A stretch of 64,000 nt of DNA from Arthrobacter sp. zg-Y820. GTDB lineage: Bacteria > Actinomycetota > Actinomycetes > Actinomycetales > Micrococcaceae. The stretch spans positions 3,286,001 to 3,350,000 of the forward strand of contig NZ_CP126247.1 in the NCBI RefSeq assembly GCF_030142155.1. Direction: 5' to 3'. Each line of letters starts with the position of its first letter. Position 1 is the stretch's first letter. Shown piece after piece: positions 7,997 through 17,310 of the stretch. The notes under the pieces are model-generated. The model saw only the letters and a list, made by a program, of their open reading frames with translations, had not been told where the DNA came from and ran no database searches. The position numbers and the translations under genes were made by a program.

Positions 7997-10204
7997 ATGG
8001 CGCTAGCCCTTACCGAAGAGCACACGGACCTGTGTGCCGCGGCCTCCGATTTTGCCTCCCGCTTCGCCGACACGCTGGCGACACGCGAACAGCTTCCGGC
8101 GTACGGGGCAGGCGAACCGGCGCCGTACTGGGATGAGCTGGTAAAGAACGGCCTGCACTCCCTGCACATCAGTGAAGAACACGGCGGACAGGGTGGAACG
8201 GTGGCCGACACCGCGATTGTGGTGGAGGAGTTCGCCCGCCGCCTGGTGCCCGGCCCCTATGTCTCCACAGTTCTTGCCAGCGCTGCCGTGGCGGCAGCCG
8301 GCGACTGCAAGGCCGCGACGCGCGGGCTGGCCGAATTCGCGGAGGGGGCACGGGGTGCCCTTGTGCTTCCCGCCGGCACGGTCAGCGCAGCAGCGGCCGA
8401 CGGCGGCTGGGAACTGCGGGGCACGGCACCGGTGCTCTCGCTGCTTTCGGCCGACTTCCTCGTCATCGGATTCGCCGCCGGCGGGGATACCCGGTTTGCG
8501 CTGGTCGATGTCCGGAGCGCCGGGGTCAGCCGCACGGCCGTTCCCTGCACCGACCTCACCCGCGACGCCGGCACGCTCGAACTCACCGGCCTGCTCGTCG
8601 GCAGCGAGGAAATTCTGGAAGGCCTGAGTGTCGTCCACGTGGAAACCCTGCAGGCCGGGCTCCTTGCCGCCGAAGCTTCCGGCATCATGCGCTGGGCTGT
8701 CGAGGCATCCACGGCGTACGCCAAAATGCGGGAACAGTTCGGCGCCCCGATCGGTTCCTTCCAAGCCATCAAGCACAAGTGCGCCAACCTCCTGATAGCC
8801 GCGGAGCTCGCCGCCGCCGCTGCGTGGTCCGCCCTGGTCTCGCTCGACCAGGACGAGGACCAGCAGAAGCTGGCGGCCGGCGCCGCGATTTCGGCCGCCA
8901 TCGTCCCCTCGGTGGAGGCCGTCACCGAAGCCGTGACAATCTTCGGCGGCATTGGCTTCACCTGGGAGCACGACGCCCACCTGTTCTGGCGGCGCGCAAT
9001 GACCCTGGGGGCGCAGGTGGGGTCCCTGAGCGAATGCCTTGTCGCCACGGGCAAGACGGCCCTCCAGCTGGACCGCCGCATCGACATCGAGCTGCCGGAT
9101 GAAGACCCGGCATTCCGCGCATGCATCGGCCAGCTGCTGGACCGCGCGCAAACCCTGACAAATGAGCACGACGGCGGCCGCTGGTACTCCCGCGGGTCGC
9201 AGCGGACCTTCCTGGCCGAGGAGGGGCTCGCCGCCCCGCACTGGTCGGCACCCTACGGACTGGGTGCCACGCCGGCGCAGCAGGTGGTCATTTCCCAGGA
9301 GTACGCACGCCGCGGGCTGACGCCGCCCTCCTCCGTGATCGGTGAATGGGCGATGCCGACCATCCTGGCGTACGGCAGCGACGCTGTTAAGGAGCAGTTC
9401 GCGCTGCCGACCCTGCGCGGCGAGCTGATCTGGTGCCAGCTCTTCTCCGAACCCGGCGCAGGCTCCGACCTGGCCGGCCTGGCCACCCGCGCCGTCAAGG
9501 TGGAGGGCGGCTGGGAGCTGAAGGGGCAAAAAGTCTGGACGTCCGGCGCCCATGAGGCCGACTGGGGCATCTGCCTGGCCCGCACCGACAAGGACGTGCC
9601 CAAGCACAAGGGCCTGAGCTACTTCCTCATCGACATGCGAAGCGCCGGCGTGGAAGTCCGTCCCCTGAAGCAGTCAACCGGCGACGCGGAATTCAACGAG
9701 GTCTTCCTTGATTCGGTCTTCGTTCCCGATGCCTATCTGCTCGGAGAACCCGGGCAGGGTTGGCGCATCACCGCCACCACGCTGCAGAACGAACGGACCC
9801 AGATTTCCTCCGGCGTTTCGGTGGGAACCGAAGAGGCGCTGCGCACCATGATCAGCCAGGGCAGCTACTCCGGCAGTGAGGACGCTGCCTTCACCTCGCT
9901 CGGCCGCATTGCCGCCGTCAGCTCGGCCATCGGAGCCCTGAACCTGCGGGAGACCCTGCGCCAGGTCAACGGCATGCAACCCGGAGCGGGATCCTCGCTG
10001 GCCAAGGTCGCCCATGCCCGGCTGACGCGCGAGGCCGCGTCCCACGTCCTGGCGCTGGCCGGGCCGGGTGCGCTCTTCGCCTCGGCACCGGGCGATGCAG
10101 TGACCGGCCAGCTCGCCGTTCCGCAGGTCCTGATCGGCGGCGGAACAGTCGAAATCCAGCTCAACGTCATTGCCGAACGCATCCTGGGCCTTCCCCGGGG
10201 CTAG
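7997..10204 (+). CDS. Fused two-domain acyl-CoA dehydrogenase (FadE34-like architecture)
   Basis: Oxidises an acyl-CoA to the 2-enoyl-CoA with FAD. At 735 aa it is about twice the length of a single acyl-CoA dehydrogenase and contains two copies of the fold. Residues 1-370 include MREQFGAPIGSFQAIKH and FGGIGFTWEHDAHLF. Residues 375-735 include FSEPGAGSDLAG, the KVWTSGA flavin-domain motif and a C-terminal GGGTVEIQ. ATG at 7997 has GGAG seven nt upstream. Single-chain fusions of this kind, such as FadE34 of Mycobacterium tuberculosis, act on steroid side-chain CoA esters with bulky substrates. It is the first gene of the plus-strand operon, directly behind the operator-bearing promoter. Confidence 0.9.
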   Translation: MALALTEEHTDLCAAASDFASRFADTLATREQLPAYGAGEPAPYWDELVKNGLHSLHISEEHGGQGGTVADTAIVVEEFARRLVPGPYVSTVLASAAVAAAGDCKAATRGLAEFAEGARGALVLPAGTVSAAAADGGWELRGTAPVLSLLSADFLVIGFAAGGDTRFALVDVRSAGVSRTAVPCTDLTRDAGTLELTGLLVGSEEILEGLSVVHVETLQAGLLAAEASGIMRWAVEASTAYAKMREQFGAPIGSFQAIKHKCANLLIAAELAAAAAWSALVSLDQDEDQQKLAAGAAISAAIVPSVEAVTEAVTIFGGIGFTWEHDAHLFWRRAMTLGAQVGSLSECLVATGKTALQLDRRIDIELPDEDPAFRACIGQLLDRAQTLTNEHDGGRWYSRGSQRTFLAEEGLAAPHWSAPYGLGATPAQQVVISQEYARRGLTPPSSVIGEWAMPTILAYGSDAVKEQFALPTLRGELIWCQLFSEPGAGSDLAGLATRAVKVEGGWELKGQKVWTSGAHEADWGICLARTDKDVPKHKGLSYFLIDMRSAGVEVRPLKQSTGDAEFNEVFLDSVFVPDAYLLGEPGQGWRITATTLQNERTQISSGVSVGTEEALRTMISQGSYSGSEDAAFTSLGRIAAVSSAIGALNLRETLRQVNGMQPGAGSSLAKVAHARLTREAASHVLALAGPGALFASAPGDAVTGQLAVPQVLIGGGTVEIQLNVIAERILGLPRG

Positions 10205-10275
10205 CCCTCCGGATCCTTCCCTACCGGCCCGCGCCGGGAAACCACATCCATGTTTCACCGAAAGGAGCGTTTCGC

Positions 10276-12429
10276 ATGACAACGTTGACGAGCGAAACCG
10301 GCAGTACCCAGAACCTCGATTCCACCCGGCTGCGGGAACTTCTTGAGCCGAAGTCCATCGTCATAGTGGGGGCCAACACCAGGTCCACTTGGTCCCACTT
10401 CACGTACAGCAACCTGGTCTCCGGCGGGTTCGAGGGAGAGCTCTACCTGGTGAACCGCCGCGGCGAAGACTGCCACGGCCAAACCAGCTTTGCCTCGCTG
10501 GCCGATCTGCCGGAAACCCCGGACCTGGCGATCGTGCTCACGGGAACGAATTCGCTCGAAGACATTTTGGAGGAGGCCCGGGTCAAGGGCATCCGCAACC
10601 TGATCCTGCTGGCCGCCGGATTGGGAGAAGCCGGTGCCGAGGGCGCCGCCCTGCAGGCGCGTCTGGTGCAGAAGGCACGTGCTGCCGACCAGCTGATCCT
10701 GGGGCCGAACAACCTTGGTTTCATCAACTCCCACGCCAAGGTCGCGGCCTTCAGCCACATGACCCAAATGCCCATGATCAGCGGCGGTGTGGGCATCGCC
10801 AGCCAGTCGGGTGCCTTGGCGATCTACTTGCTGCCCTACATGGCATCACGGGGCGTGGGCTGCTCCACTGCGGTGACCGTCGGCAACGAGGCGATGATCT
10901 CCGCCATCGATGTCATGAGCGTGCTCGTCGACGATCCCAACACCAAGGTCATTGCCGCCTACCTGGAACAGATTTCGGATCCGGCGCAGTTCCTCAACGT
11001 CGCGGACCGCGCCCGGGCCGCCGGCAAACCGATCGTCATCTTCAAAGCCGGCCGCAGTGAGGCCTCAGCCCGGGTGGCGGCAGCCCACACGGGCTCGCTG
11101 GTGGGCGACGACACCGTCATCGACGCCGCCTGCAAGCAGTACGGCGTCATCCGGGTCGAGAACATCGAGGACCTGGTCGCCACGGCAGGCCTGATCGAAG
11201 CCTACGGCGCCCTTCCCGGGCCCCGGATGGCAGTGATCACCGGCTCCGGCGCCATGTGCGCCCTGGTGGCGGACAAGGCCGACGCCGCCGGGCTGGAGCT
11301 GCCTGCCCCGCACCAGGACACGGTGCAGGGCCTGCACGATGCCGGACTGCCCACCTTCTCCACCGTGAACAACCCGATGGACACCACCGGTTACGTCTCC
11401 GTTGACCCGACCATCCTCACCAAGGCCGCCCAGTGCTTCATCGACGACCCCAACTACGACTTCGTGGTGGTCAACGGATCGTGGCCGGCAAACCAGGCAA
11501 TGGCGGACATGGGCCGGCCCACGCAGGATGAAATGCTGCGCCAGCTCACGTCCTCTCCCAAGCCGGTCATCGCGATGAGCTTCCTGCCCACCGAGGTTAC
11601 GGAGTTCGGCCGCGCCTTTGCCGCCGAGCACGGCTACCCGCACGCCTCGGATTCCTTTGACCGCGGCATCCCGGCCGCGGCCCGCAGCGCCTGGTGGGGA
11701 CAGCGCGCCGCCGAGCTGGCCTCGGACGGCGAGCTGCCCGCGGCGCCGGCCATCACCAAGCCGGAAGGCGCTGAGCAGTGGACCGAGGTGCAGAGCGGAG
11801 AATTCCTGCGCAGCCACGGGGTGCCGTACATTCCCGCCGCCATTGCCGCCTCTGCAGAAGACGCGGTGGCCGCCGCCGAATCCATGGGCTACCCGGTGGT
11901 GCTGAAAATCGCTTCCGAAGATATCGCCCACAAGACCGAGGTCGGCGGCGTCCGGCTCATGCTGCAGGATGCTGAAGCGGTGACCGAGGCCTACCAGTTC
12001 ATCCAGGCGTCCGTGGCCAAGCTGGCGCCGGAGGCCCGGATCCAGGGCGTGGCCGTCTCGCCGATGCGGCCGGCCGGCACCGAGCTGCTGGTGGGAGTTG
12101 TCCGGGATCCGCGGTGGGGCCTGGTGCTCGCGGTTGGATTTGGCGGCGTCATGGTGGAGCTGCTCAAGGATTCCGCTGTGCGTCTGCTCCCGGTGGGACC
12201 GGCGGAAATTCGCCGGATGCTTGAATCGCTGAAGGGAATTGAGCTGCTCACCGGGTTCCGCGGCGGCGAGCCCACCGATCTGGATGAGCTGGCGGCGGTG
12301 ATCTTTGAGATTTCGCAGGTTGCCGTGGGGCTCGGCGATGAGCTCGAGGAACTCGAAATCAACCCGCTGCGGGTGGCCGGAAACCAGATTGAGGCGCTGG
12401 ATGCATTGATCCGCTGGAAGGACCGGTAA
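10276..12429 (+). CDS. ADP-forming acyl-CoA synthetase (acetate-CoA ligase family)
   Basis: Activates a carboxylic acid to its CoA thioester, forming ADP and phosphate through a phosphohistidine. The 717-aa chain fuses the alpha and beta parts. A CoA-binding Rossmann domain (SIVIVGANTRS, near residue 25) comes first, then succinyl-CoA-ligase-like domains with the phosphohistidine loop AAHTGSLVGDD near residue 275. An ATP-grasp domain follows from about residue 500 (YPVVLKIASEDIAHKTEVGGV). AAAGGAG lies just upstream of the ATG. It is the second gene of the operon, 71 nt after the dehydrogenase. In this context it could activate the substrate or re-activate the acid made by the aldehyde dehydrogenase. 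Confidence 0.9.
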   Translation: MTTLTSETGSTQNLDSTRLRELLEPKSIVIVGANTRSTWSHFTYSNLVSGGFEGELYLVNRRGEDCHGQTSFASLADLPETPDLAIVLTGTNSLEDILEEARVKGIRNLILLAAGLGEAGAEGAALQARLVQKARAADQLILGPNNLGFINSHAKVAAFSHMTQMPMISGGVGIASQSGALAIYLLPYMASRGVGCSTAVTVGNEAMISAIDVMSVLVDDPNTKVIAAYLEQISDPAQFLNVADRARAAGKPIVIFKAGRSEASARVAAAHTGSLVGDDTVIDAACKQYGVIRVENIEDLVATAGLIEAYGALPGPRMAVITGSGAMCALVADKADAAGLELPAPHQDTVQGLHDAGLPTFSTVNNPMDTTGYVSVDPTILTKAAQCFIDDPNYDFVVVNGSWPANQAMADMGRPTQDEMLRQLTSSPKPVIAMSFLPTEVTEFGRAFAAEHGYPHASDSFDRGIPAAARSAWWGQRAAELASDGELPAAPAITKPEGAEQWTEVQSGEFLRSHGVPYIPAAIAASAEDAVAAAESMGYPVVLKIASEDIAHKTEVGGVRLMLQDAEAVTEAYQFIQASVAKLAPEARIQGVAVSPMRPAGTELLVGVVRDPRWGLVLAVGFGGVMVELLKDSAVRLLPVGPAEIRRMLESLKGIELLTGFRGGEPTDLDELAAVIFEISQVAVGLGDELEELEINPLRVAGNQIEALDALIRWKDR

Positions 12430-12509
12430 CGCGGTGTGCGGGATCTCGGGACGCCAAACGGCGGTGGTAGTTTTGGGTGTCCACCGGATTCCCCAGCAGG
12501 AGGCAATTG

Positions 12510-13124
12510 ATGGTTCGGCAACTCACACGCGAAACCACCGAGCTTCCCGCCTACCAGGTGGAACGCAGGCAACGGATTCTGGACGCCGCGAAGAAACTGC
12601 TCCGCGTCAGCGACTACGACTCGATCCAGATCCGCGACGTGGCGTCCACGGCGAACGTGGCGCTGGGAACGCTGTACCGGTACTTTTCGTCCAAGGAGCA
12701 CCTGTACGCGAACGTCGTCTACGACTGGGGCGTGCCGTTCAATTCCGCGGACCAGGGCTGGGCGCAAGGCCTGCGCACAACGGAGCGGGTTGCCCGGCGC
12801 CTGAAGCAGGCTTTGGCTGCCTTCGAGCGGCAGCCGAACTTTTACAAGGCGATCCTCATGCTGCGCACCTCCTCCGATCCGGAAGTGCGCGATCTGATGG
12901 AGCAGCTGGTGCTGGTCCTCGAGGAACCGTTTCATGCCGACTTCTCGACCCTGTCGCCGGACGAGGCTGCGGATGTCACCGCCATGGTGTGGGCCGTCCT
13001 CATGGATCTGGTCTCCCGCGTGTTGGCAGGCAACAAGACCGTTCCCGAAGCCACCCGGGTTTTGGACCGCTTTGTGGCAATGATCGGGCTCAGGCTCGAA
13101 CAGGCCGAAGCCGAACGACGCTAG
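12510..13124 (+). CDS. TetR-family regulator, KstR-like
   Basis: A 204-aa one-domain repressor. The ATG at 12510 is chosen because GCAGGAGG lies directly upstream; a GTG 33 nt earlier lacks a site. The N-terminal helix-turn-helix is typical (IRDVASTANVALGTLYRYFSS, residues about 40-60). Its VALGTLYRYF turn resembles that of mycobacterial KstR, whose gene lies beside fadE34. It sits inside the operon and probably autoregulates through the promoter operator, with a CoA ester as the likely inducer. Operator assignment and ligand are inference. Confidence 0.85.
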   Translation: MVRQLTRETTELPAYQVERRQRILDAAKKLLRVSDYDSIQIRDVASTANVALGTLYRYFSSKEHLYANVVYDWGVPFNSADQGWAQGLRTTERVARRLKQALAAFERQPNFYKAILMLRTSSDPEVRDLMEQLVLVLEEPFHADFSTLSPDEAADVTAMVWAVLMDLVSRVLAGNKTVPEATRVLDRFVAMIGLRLEQAEAERR

Positions 13125-13149
13125 CCCCTGCTTCCCGACGGGCGTTCCC

Positions 13150-13974
13150 ATGAGCGCCCATGAGCTCGACCACGTCGCCTTCGCCGTTCCCGCGTGGGGC
13201 GCCGCCGGAGAGTTGCTGCATCGGGAGCTCGGGGCGCGTTTCGCCAGCGGCTTCAGCCTGCCGGCCTTCAGCCCCTGCCAGGTTGCCCTGGCGGAGGACA
13301 TGCGGCTGGAGTTGCTGGAACCGGGCAGCTCACCCGAGTCCTTCGTTGAACGCTTCCTCTCCGAGAACGGCGGGCAAGCGGCACCGCACCACATCACCTT
13401 CAAGGTCCGGAACATTTCCGCTGCCATCGCGGGGGCGCGGGCGGCAGGCATAAACCCGATCCTCGTCAACACCGAATACCCGCAGTGGCAGGAAGCGTTC
13501 CTGCATCCCCGCGATACGGGTCTTGGATTCCTGACCCAGATGGTTCAGACGTCCCAGTCCCTGGAGGAAATCACCGAGGACAACGAGTTCAACACTGCCT
13601 GCCCCTGGGTGGAAACCGAATCCCCGCAGGCCCGGGTGCCCGTGGTCTTCGGCCTGGTTACCAATCTGCAGCGGGCGGAGTACGTGCTCCGGGATGTCCT
13701 GGGCGCCGTCGCCTTTTCACTGCCCCTGCGCGCCGGCGAACCGGCGGCCGGCGGGTTCCGGTGGTCCCAGGGTGCGGACCTCGTCCTGCAGGAAACCACT
13801 GACTCCACCGGCGTCTCGGGCCTTCGGGCCCTGGGCTTCGTGGCGGCGGACGAACCCTGGCACGGGCCCGAACACGCCGGCCTGCTCGAAGCACTCGGGG
13901 CAGGAACATTCCATCCGGAGCTCGGAATTCGGATTTCGTCCCTGCGGCTTCCGGCTCCGGCACATTCCGGATAA
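13150..13974 (+). CDS. VOC (glyoxalase/epimerase-like) family protein, two domains
   Basis: A 274-aa protein with two vicinal-oxygen-chelate repeats. The first (residues 1-135) has LDHVAF with a candidate metal ligand His7, RLELLEP, and APHHITFKV; the second covers about 145-270. At the end of repeat one the usual glutamate ligand position reads Gln (GFLTQMVQ). The family includes methylmalonyl-CoA epimerases, dioxygenases and glyoxalases. Within this operon an epimerase or isomerase acting on a CoA ester is plausible but not shown. It starts 25 nt after the TetR gene. Confidence 0.75.
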   Translation: MSAHELDHVAFAVPAWGAAGELLHRELGARFASGFSLPAFSPCQVALAEDMRLELLEPGSSPESFVERFLSENGGQAAPHHITFKVRNISAAIAGARAAGINPILVNTEYPQWQEAFLHPRDTGLGFLTQMVQTSQSLEEITEDNEFNTACPWVETESPQARVPVVFGLVTNLQRAEYVLRDVLGAVAFSLPLRAGEPAAGGFRWSQGADLVLQETTDSTGVSGLRALGFVAADEPWHGPEHAGLLEALGAGTFHPELGIRISSLRLPAPAHSG

Positions 13975-14060
13975 CCAGGCCCGTCAAAGCATCCGAAAAC
14001 TCCAAGGCACCGGCACCACGCCGTCCGCCTTTGCACACCACCAATGAGGAGAACAGACCT

Positions 14061-15266
14061 ATGGGACTTCGTGGAGAAGCCGCAATCCTTGGCTATTACG
14101 AATTGCCGCCAGAACGCAAACTCGCCCGTGAAAAAACCTTCAACCTGGAACAGTGGGCCCGGCTCTCCAAGGCCGCCCTGGACGACGCCGGCCTGGACGC
14201 CACGGACGTCAACGGCATCGTGACACCCCTGATCGGGGAAGCGGACATGTTTGTGCCCTCCACCATCACCGAGTACCTGGGCATCAACGCGAATTTCGCT
14301 GAAATCGTCGACCTCGGCGGGGCAGGTTCCGCCGCAGCGGTCTGGCGGGCCGCCGCCGCCGTGGAACTCGGACTGTGCGACGCCGTGCTGGTCACCTTCC
14401 CCGGAACCCACGACGTGCCAACCGACGCACGCAAGCCCTACGTGATGGACGACAAGATGTACTTCGGTGCCTCCTCCAACGCCTACGGCTCCCCGCAGGC
14501 CGAGTTCGAAATTCCGTACGGCAATCTGGGGCAGAACGGACCCTACGGCCAGATCGCCAAGCGCTACGGGCACGAATTCGGCTACGACGAGCGGGCCATG
14601 GCCAAGATCGCCGTGGACCAGCGCACCAATGCCTGCGCCACCCCGGGGGCCATCTTCCACGGCAAGCCGATCACCATCGACGACGTGCTGGCCTCGCCCA
14701 TGGTCGCCGACCCGCTGCACATGCTCGAAATCGTCATGCCGTGCCAGGGCGGTGCGGCGATTGTCATCGGCAACGCGGAGATGGCCGCCAAGTCCAAGAA
14801 CCGCCCGGTCTGGGTCAAGGGCTTCGGCGAGCGCGTCCCCTACAAGACTCCGACCTATGCAAAGGACCTGATGCATTCGCCGATGATTCACGCGGCGGAG
14901 CAGGCCTTCACCATGGCCGGCATCCAACGCAGCGACGTGGACATGGTCTCGATCTACGACTGCTACTCCATCACGGTGCTGATGAGCCTGGAGGACGCAG
15001 GCTTCACCGAGAAGGGCAAGGGCATGCAGTTCGTGAGCGAACACGATCTGACCTTCCGCGGCGACTTCCCGATGAACACCGCCGGCGGGCAGCTCTCCTT
15101 CGGCCAGGCGGGCATCGCCGGCGGCATGCACCACGTCATCGACGGCGTGCGCCAGATCATGGGCCGCGCCGGCGAGGCACAGGTTGCTGAGTGCAACCGC
15201 GCCTTTGTCACCGGCAACGGCGGCATCATGAGCGAACAAACGGCACTGATCCTCGAAGGCGAATAG
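14061..15266 (+). CDS. Thiolase-fold protein lacking the thiolase triad; probable Ltp2-type aldolase
   Basis: 401 aa, start ATG at 14061 with GAGGAG upstream. The fold is that of SCP-x/lipid-transfer thiolases. At the nucleophilic-cysteine position the chain reads GGAGSAA (residues 86-92), with no Cys. The motif that normally reads GHP has Gln349 in place of His (NTAGGQLSFGQAG), and the C-terminal Cys loop reads VTGNGG. A conserved IYDCYSITV segment is present. Loss of both cysteines and the histidine rules out normal thiolysis and matches Ltp2, which cleaves beta-hydroxyacyl-CoA by a retro-aldol reaction together with a DUF35 partner. The next gene encodes a DUF35 protein, which supports the same reading. 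Confidence 0.82.
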   Translation: MGLRGEAAILGYYELPPERKLAREKTFNLEQWARLSKAALDDAGLDATDVNGIVTPLIGEADMFVPSTITEYLGINANFAEIVDLGGAGSAAAVWRAAAAVELGLCDAVLVTFPGTHDVPTDARKPYVMDDKMYFGASSNAYGSPQAEFEIPYGNLGQNGPYGQIAKRYGHEFGYDERAMAKIAVDQRTNACATPGAIFHGKPITIDDVLASPMVADPLHMLEIVMPCQGGAAIVIGNAEMAAKSKNRPVWVKGFGERVPYKTPTYAKDLMHSPMIHAAEQAFTMAGIQRSDVDMVSIYDCYSITVLMSLEDAGFTEKGKGMQFVSEHDLTFRGDFPMNTAGGQLSFGQAGIAGGMHHVIDGVRQIMGRAGEAQVAECNRAFVTGNGGIMSEQTALILEGE

Positions 15267-15277
15267 GACTACACACC

Positions 15278-15709
15278 ATGAGCACCGCATACACCCCGCC
15301 GGTCCTGCAGCGACCGATGCCGGTTCCGACCCCGCTGACCAAGCCGTTCTGGGACGCGCTGGCCGAGCACCGGGTCCGTATCCAGTACTCCCCCTCGCTG
15401 GGCGAGTACATCTTCTACCCCCGGCCGCTGGCCCCGGGAACCCTGGCCGATGACTTGGAGTGGCGGGAGATTCCCGGAGCCGGAACCCTCTACACGTACA
15501 CCATCTCCACCCGCCCGGTGGCCCCGCACTTCGCCAACGAGGGCACCCTCGTCCTCGCGGTCGTGCAGTGGGACGAGGGTCCGAAATTCTCCACCGAACT
15601 GGTCAACGTGTCCCACGATGACATCAAGGTGGGCATGCGGGTAAAGCCCGTGTTCTGTGATTACCCCGAAGCAGGAATAACCATGCTGCGCTACGAACCG
15701 GAGATCTGA
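15278..15709 (+). CDS. DUF35 OB-fold protein without zinc-ribbon cysteines; partner of the thiolase-fold protein
   Basis: A 143-aa protein. The N-terminal helix is PLTKPFWDALAEHRVRIQ, where the family usually continues with a four-cysteine zinc ribbon; here it reads YSPSLGEYIFYPRPLAPG with no cysteine. The OB-fold half (residues 60-143) contains GTLYTYTIS and PVFCDYPE. In Ltp2-ChsH2 complexes the DUF35 domain is needed for aldolase activity. Start ATG is 11 nt after the upstream stop and the ribosome site (AGGA) is weak, suggesting translational coupling. It is followed after 2 nt by the aldehyde dehydrogenase. Confidence 0.85.
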   Translation: MSTAYTPPVLQRPMPVPTPLTKPFWDALAEHRVRIQYSPSLGEYIFYPRPLAPGTLADDLEWREIPGAGTLYTYTISTRPVAPHFANEGTLVLAVVQWDEGPKFSTELVNVSHDDIKVGMRVKPVFCDYPEAGITMLRYEPEI

Positions 15710-15711
15710 AC

Positions 15712-17178
15712 ATGACAACCACCACCGATTTTGTCCTGCCGCCCGTTACCCTCCGTATCGGCGGCGAGGCGCGCACCACCGGCGCCGGCGTCCACACCCA
15801 CATCAATCCCGCCACCGGCAAGGCCGGTGCACCGGTTCCCCTGGCCGGTGTGTCCGACGTCGACGACGCCGTCAACGCCGCGCATCAGGCCTTCGCCGTG
15901 TGGCGGGCCACGCCCGCCGGAGCCCGGTCCAAGGCGCTCCTGAAGCTGGCGCAGCTCGTGGAGGAACACACCGAGGACTTCGTGGAGCTGGCGATCGCGG
16001 ACAACGGCATTGCCCGGTCCAACGCGTATCCCACGGTTACCGCAGCCACGGACTGGATCCGGTACTACGCCGGCTGGGCCGACAAGCTTCCGCTGGGCCG
16101 GATCACCTCGGTGGTCGGCGCCGGTGGGTCCTTCGGGCACACGCTGCGCCAGCCCTACGGCGTGATTGGTGCGATCATCACGTGGAACGCTCCGCTGATG
16201 TCCCTGGCCATGAAGGTTCCCGCGGCTCTTGCCGCAGGCAACACAGTGGTGGTCAAGCCCAGCGAACTGACGCCCTTCAGCGCCATGCTCTTCGCCGATC
16301 TGGTCACCGAGGCCGGCATCCCGGACGGCGTGTTCAACGTCATTCCCGGCGGCCCCGAGGCGGGAGCGGCCCTGGTGGAGCACAAGCTGGTCAAGAAGGT
16401 GACCTTCACCGGCGGCCCGGACACGGCACGCAAAATCAGCGCTGCCTGCGCGAAGACCTTCAAGCCGGTGGTGCTGGAGCTGGGCGGAAAATCCGCCAAC
16501 CTCGTCTTCGCCGACGCTGACCTCGAGGCGGCAGCCATGCACTCGACGTTCATGGCCTTCGGCATCATGAGCGGCCAGGCCTGCGCGCTTCCCACCCGGC
16601 TGCTGGTCCAGGACTCGATCTACGATGCGTTTGTGGCGACGATCGGCCAGATCGCCGCCTCGTTCCCCGTCGGCGATCCCCAGGACATCGGCACGGTCTG
16701 CGGGCCGGTCATCAACGAGGCCGCCATCGAGCGGATCCACTCGATGGTGGGACGGGCCCAGGAAGAGGGCGCGCGTTTGGTCACCGGCGGGCAGCGGCTC
16801 GCCGGCGATCTGGCCGACGGGTTCTTCTATCCGCCGACCGTCCTGGCCGACGTGGCTCCGTCCAGCGAGCTGGCCCAGAAGGAAGTCTTCGGACCGGTGC
16901 TGGCCATCACCCGCTTCAGTGACGAGGCCGAGGCAATCGCCCTGGCCAACGGCACCGATTACGGGCTCTCGGGCTACATCTGGACCGGCGATGCTCGCCG
17001 CGCCATCCGCGTCACGGAAGCCCTGGAAACCGGTGAGGTAACCGTCAACGGTGCCATGAATGCCGTGGCCGAACGCCCCTTCGGCGGCATCGGCCACTCC
17101 GGCACCGGCAACGAAGGCGGCTTGGAGGGACTCGAGGAGTTCTTCTGGACCAAATCAGTGGCCTACGGCAACGGCTAA
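15712..17178 (+). CDS. NAD(P)-dependent aldehyde dehydrogenase
   Basis: Oxidises an aldehyde to a carboxylate; 488 aa, the normal family size. The catalytic Cys291 lies in SGQACALPTR, and the general-base Glu is in LELGGKSANL about 33 residues earlier. The cofactor-loop motif GPDTARKI follows PGGPEAGAAL. The C-terminal EVFGPVLAI and PFGGIGHSGTG motifs are intact. The gene begins 2 nt after the DUF35 stop. This linkage suggests that the aldolase product is an aldehyde, as with the Sad enzyme of bile-acid side-chain degradation. The substrate is inference. Confidence 0.92.
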   Translation: MTTTTDFVLPPVTLRIGGEARTTGAGVHTHINPATGKAGAPVPLAGVSDVDDAVNAAHQAFAVWRATPAGARSKALLKLAQLVEEHTEDFVELAIADNGIARSNAYPTVTAATDWIRYYAGWADKLPLGRITSVVGAGGSFGHTLRQPYGVIGAIITWNAPLMSLAMKVPAALAAGNTVVVKPSELTPFSAMLFADLVTEAGIPDGVFNVIPGGPEAGAALVEHKLVKKVTFTGGPDTARKISAACAKTFKPVVLELGGKSANLVFADADLEAAAMHSTFMAFGIMSGQACALPTRLLVQDSIYDAFVATIGQIAASFPVGDPQDIGTVCGPVINEAAIERIHSMVGRAQEEGARLVTGGQRLAGDLADGFFYPPTVLADVAPSSELAQKEVFGPVLAITRFSDEAEAIALANGTDYGLSGYIWTGDARRAIRVTEALETGEVTVNGAMNAVAERPFGGIGHSGTGNEGGLEGLEEFFWTKSVAYGNG

Positions 17179-17310
17179 CCCCCAAACCCCACCACGCAAC
17201 ACAACACCGCAGCATCGCACCACCTTTCCAAAGATCGTCTGCTCCACCGCAGCCCGATATCCGTCGGCCGGCGTCGCATTCTTTGACCTCATACGAAAGG
17301 CAGGACACCG

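Noticed and set aside
14061..15266. Annotation as acetyl-CoA acetyltransferase
   Set aside because: Both catalytic cysteines and the histidine are absent.
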